From contig DUCN01000042.1 of assembly GCA_012959805.1 (NCBI GenBank), positions 41,443-105,442 on the forward strand: a DNA stretch of 64,000 nt, given 5' to 3'. Positions within the stretch are counted from its first letter, which is position 1. Each line of letters starts with the position of its first letter. This document shows, piece after piece, positions 62,006 to 64,000 of this stretch. This DNA comes from Myxococcales bacterium (GTDB lineage Bacteria; Myxococcota_A; UBA9160; UBA4427). The position numbers were made by a program, and so were the translations under genes. Under the pieces are notes generated by a model. That model made no database searches, was not told the origin of the DNA, and saw only the letters and a program-made list of their open reading frames with translations.

Positions 62006-62998
62006 ATGATGAACAGGCAATGGTTGATCGACGGACAGCCGCGCGGCCGCGCAATGCGCGAGTCGGACTTCAAAGAACAAAGCATCGAACTCGCTCCGCT
62101 GGGTGCGGATTGCGCGCGGGTCAAGGTCGAGGTCCTGGGCTTCGACCCTTCGATGAAGGGGCAAATGGAGAACATCGGTTATGCGGCCGCCACGAGTCAG
62201 GGTGACGTCATGGGCGCCAACGGAATCGGCGAGGTCGTCGAGTCGAACGACCCGGGACTGAAGGTCGGCGACAAAGTCACAGGCCGTCTGTGCTGGCAGG
62301 AATATGCGACCGTGCGGGCGCGCGATGTCCAGACGGTCCCGAACGATGACCTGCTGACGGCACGCCTCGGTCCCCTCGGCGGGACGGGACTCACCGCCTA
62401 CTTCGGACTCTTGCGCCACGGCCGACCCCAGCCCGGCGACACCCTCGTTGTTTCCGGCGCCGCCGGGGCGACGGGCTCGATCGTCGGACAGCTCGGCCGA
62501 CTCGCGGGCTGCCGCGTCATCGGCATCGCTGGGGGCGAGAAGAAATGCCGCTGGCTGGTCGACGAACTCCAATACAACGGTGCCATCGACTACAAGAACG
62601 AATTATTGAAGGTCCGGCTCAAGGAACTCTGCCCCGGCGGTGTCGACGTCTTCTTCGACAACGTCGGCGGAGCGATCCTGAATGACGTCCTCGCACGCAT
62701 CGCGCTCGGCGCCCGGGTCGTCGTCTGCGGCGGCATCTCCCGCTACGAGGCCGAGGACCTTCCGGCCGGTCCCGCAAACTATATGAACCTGGTCTTCCAG
62801 CGTGCGACGATGGCCGGGTTCCTCGTGACTGACTACGCGTCCGAGTTTTCCCGCGCCCATCGACGACTCGAAGCCTGGCTACGAAGCGGCGAGCTCCAAT
62901 ACAGAGAGGATGTCCAGGAAGGGTTCGAAAACATCCCAGCCACGCTGTTGCGTCTCTTCTCTGGGAAGAACTTCGGCAAGCAGCTCTTGAGGCTCTGA
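62006..62998 (+). CDS. MDR-superfamily NADP-dependent oxidoreductase
   Basis: A 330-residue medium-chain dehydrogenase/reductase. It has MNRQWLIDGQPRGRAMRESD, LSGTGLTAY-type helix LGGTGLTAYFGLLRHGRPQP, and the nucleotide loop LVVSGAAGATGSIVGQLGRL (AxxGxxG). It resembles the leukotriene B4 12-hydroxydehydrogenase/prostaglandin reductase (CurA-like) branch, which reduces activated C=C bonds. ATG 62006 follows GAGGAG at 8 bases. It is probably co-transcribed with the F420-type gene. Confidence 0.85.
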   Translation: MMNRQWLIDGQPRGRAMRESDFKEQSIELAPLGADCARVKVEVLGFDPSMKGQMENIGYAAATSQGDVMGANGIGEVVESNDPGLKVGDKVTGRLCWQEYATVRARDVQTVPNDDLLTARLGPLGGTGLTAYFGLLRHGRPQPGDTLVVSGAAGATGSIVGQLGRLAGCRVIGIAGGEKKCRWLVDELQYNGAIDYKNELLKVRLKELCPGGVDVFFDNVGGAILNDVLARIALGARVVVCGGISRYEAEDLPAGPANYMNLVFQRATMAGFLVTDYASEFSRAHRRLEAWLRSGELQYREDVQEGFENIPATLLRLFSGKNFGKQLLRL

Positions 62999-63103
62999 TC
63001 CCAGACGCGAGAACAACGGCGAGCGGAGAACACAGCAACCGTTCTCGCAGGCCAACCCTCGCGATTGCCTATCCGGTTCCCGACCTCTGCGGCGTTCGGC
63101 CAA

Positions 63104-63868
63104 TCAGGCGGTCGAACCTCCATCGACGACCACGACGTGGCCGTTCACGAACGCGGCGAGATCTGAAACCAGAAAGAGTGCGGCGCGAGCAATGTGATCC
63201 GGCGCGCCTGCGATGCCTAACGGATTGGCAGCGATCACTGCCTCGACGTCGAGACCGCCCGCCTTGAGTGGCTCCATCTCGAGCTGAACGCCCGGGGTAT
63301 CAATGACGCCAGGTGCAATCGCATTGACGCGGATGCCCTTGCGGCCAAGCTCGCTCGAGGCGGCGCGAGTCAGTGCAATCACAGCGGCCTTGGACGCGCC
63401 ATAGGCAGAGATGTTATTCCCGCCACCCAGCCCGACGATCGATGCCATGTTGATGATCTTGCCCCCTCCCGTCATGCGCCTGGCTGCCTCGCGGGTCGCG
63501 CTGAACTGAGCGCGCACATTGATGTCGAGCATCCGAGCAACGAAATCGTCCTCGACATCAATGATCTGGCCGGTGGTCGGAAAAATCGCGGCATTGTTGA
63601 TCAGGATTTCGAGCGCACCGTCTTTCGAGGCCGCGTCGAAGGCGGCCGAGAGTTGCGATGCATCCGCGATGTCGCAGCTCACGAATCCTGCGCCGATCTT
63701 TGCGGCCGTATCAGCGGCCGCGGGGTCCCTATCCGCAATCGTCACGAGGGCGCCCGCTTCCTTGAGTCGGCGGCTGATCGCGGCGCCAATCCCCCGGCCG
63801 CCGCCCGTAACCAGTGCGCGCTGTCCGCTGAGGTCGATCAGATCATGAAGACTCGGAGTATCCGCCAT
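63104..63868 (-). CDS. SDR family oxidoreductase
   Basis: A 254-residue classical short-chain dehydrogenase. It has the nucleotide motif ALVTGGGRGIGAAISRRL, NNAAIFPTTGQIIDV, catalytic Ser in INMASIVGLGG and YxxxK in NISAYGASKAAVIAL. It should reduce or oxidise an alcohol/ketone with NAD(P)(H), as 3-oxoacyl-ACP-reductase-like members do. It is convergent with the MDR gene and on the same strand as the partial gene at the window's right edge. Confidence 0.85.
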   Translation of the reverse strand: MADTPSLHDLIDLSGQRALVTGGGRGIGAAISRRLKEAGALVTIADRDPAAADTAAKIGAGFVSCDIADASQLSAAFDAASKDGALEILINNAAIFPTTGQIIDVEDDFVARMLDINVRAQFSATREAARRMTGGGKIINMASIVGLGGGNNISAYGASKAAVIALTRAASSELGRKGIRVNAIAPGVIDTPGVQLEMEPLKAGGLDVEAVIAANPLGIAGAPDHIARAALFLVSDLAAFVNGHVVVVDGGSTA

Positions 63869-63943
63869 GTAAAGGGATCCTTTCTGGAGAAGAGGGGACG
63901 GTCGCCCTGGGCGAACGCCGTCCGCATGCGTTTGATCGGTGTG

Positions 63944-64000
63944 TTAGTCGATCTCAAGCCATTTCTTGAGCAGCTGATGAAAGTGGCGCAGCTTCGACTC
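63944..64000 (-). CDS. Partial CDS, C-terminal end only
   Basis: The window edge cuts a minus-strand gene. Only its last 18 codons are visible: ESKLRHFHQLLKKWLEID and a TAA stop. It lies 75 bases upstream of the SDR start and could be in one operon with it. The fragment is too short to assign. Confidence 0.5.
   Translation of the reverse strand, partial: ESKLRHFHQLLKKWLEID

Noticed and set aside
1-64000. CRISPR arrays, tRNA or rRNA genes, and complete insertion sequences
   Set aside because: I looked for regularly spaced repeats, cloverleaf-like segments and transposase motifs on both strands and saw none. A covariance-model scan could still find a small RNA.

Overview
The window is about 60% G+C and nearly fully coding, from a Gram-negative bacterium. 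The evidence for a Gram-negative host is a TonB-dependent receptor, several lipobox lipoproteins, a Tat-exported molybdoenzyme and an exosortase with a PEP-CTERM protein. Gene content fits a free-living lipid, steroid or terpenoid degrader: two P450s, acyl-CoA dehydrogenases, MaoC hydratases, acyl-CoA ligases, carotenoid oxygenases and luciferase-like oxidoreductases. That mix is common in uncultured Myxococcota/Desulfobacterota-type lineages and in some marine Gammaproteobacteria. I cannot place it more finely from the sequence. No rRNA, tRNA, CRISPR array or complete insertion sequence was seen.

Layout. 0-5 kb: a DUF6502/DUF5666 gene pair bracketed by direct repeats and surrounded by 3'-end remnants of decayed genes (MscS, luciferase-like, RidA), then a membrane-anchored metallo-beta-lactamase-fold protein. 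5-8.6 kb: methyltransferase lipoprotein, SoxD-like cytochrome c with SoxC-like molybdoenzyme, and a luciferase-like monooxygenase. 8.6-13 kb: acetoacetyl-CoA synthetase, MaoC and CoA-ester lyase operon, with a divergent double-hotdog MaoC gene. 13-14.5 kb: exosortase H-like pair and DUF4404. 14.7-15.8 kb: three decayed genes (K+ channel, DUF4185-like, phytanoyl-CoA dioxygenase). 15.8-21.7 kb: a compact P450 / crotonase / secreted protein / P450 operon, divergent from an unusual regulator with a LuxR-type DNA-binding domain and a TetR/BetI-type C-terminal domain. 21.9-28 kb: Nudix, PiT phosphate transporter with DUF47 partner, alpha/beta hydrolase, DUF255 thioredoxin-domain protein. 28.3-35.4 kb: SDR, two carotenoid oxygenases, histidine phosphatase and two aminoglycoside-phosphotransferase-like kinases. 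35.4-38 kb: an ABM monooxygenase and two carboxymuconolactone-decarboxylase genes, then a TetR regulator. 38.2-47 kb: two acyl-CoA dehydrogenases, DUF35 and thiolase-like proteins, and E1alpha, E1beta, AcoX and E2 of a 2-oxo-acid/acetoin-type dehydrogenase. 47-53.4 kb: polytopic membrane protein, large TPR lipoprotein, sulfatase-like membrane enzyme, helical-repeat lipoprotein. 53.7-59.3 kb: PEP-CTERM protein, TonB receptor, outer-membrane protein. 59.3-64 kb: acyl-CoA ligase, F420-type oxidoreductase, MDR reductase, SDR and the end of one more gene.

The most interesting observation is in the carboxymuconolactone-decarboxylase gene at 35457-35984. It carries one in-frame TGA exactly where the second Cys of its CxxC motif is expected. 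A stem-loop with 8 base pairs and a GGTG loop begins 10 nt after that TGA. This looks like a selenocysteine codon with a bacterial SECIS element, although a nonsense mutation is not excluded. Second are the LuxR/TetR hybrid regulator with its P450 operon, a pair of similar operator-like palindromes on either side of the TetR gene, and a dense set of 'tail-only' gene remnants at 0-5 kb and 14.7-15.8 kb.
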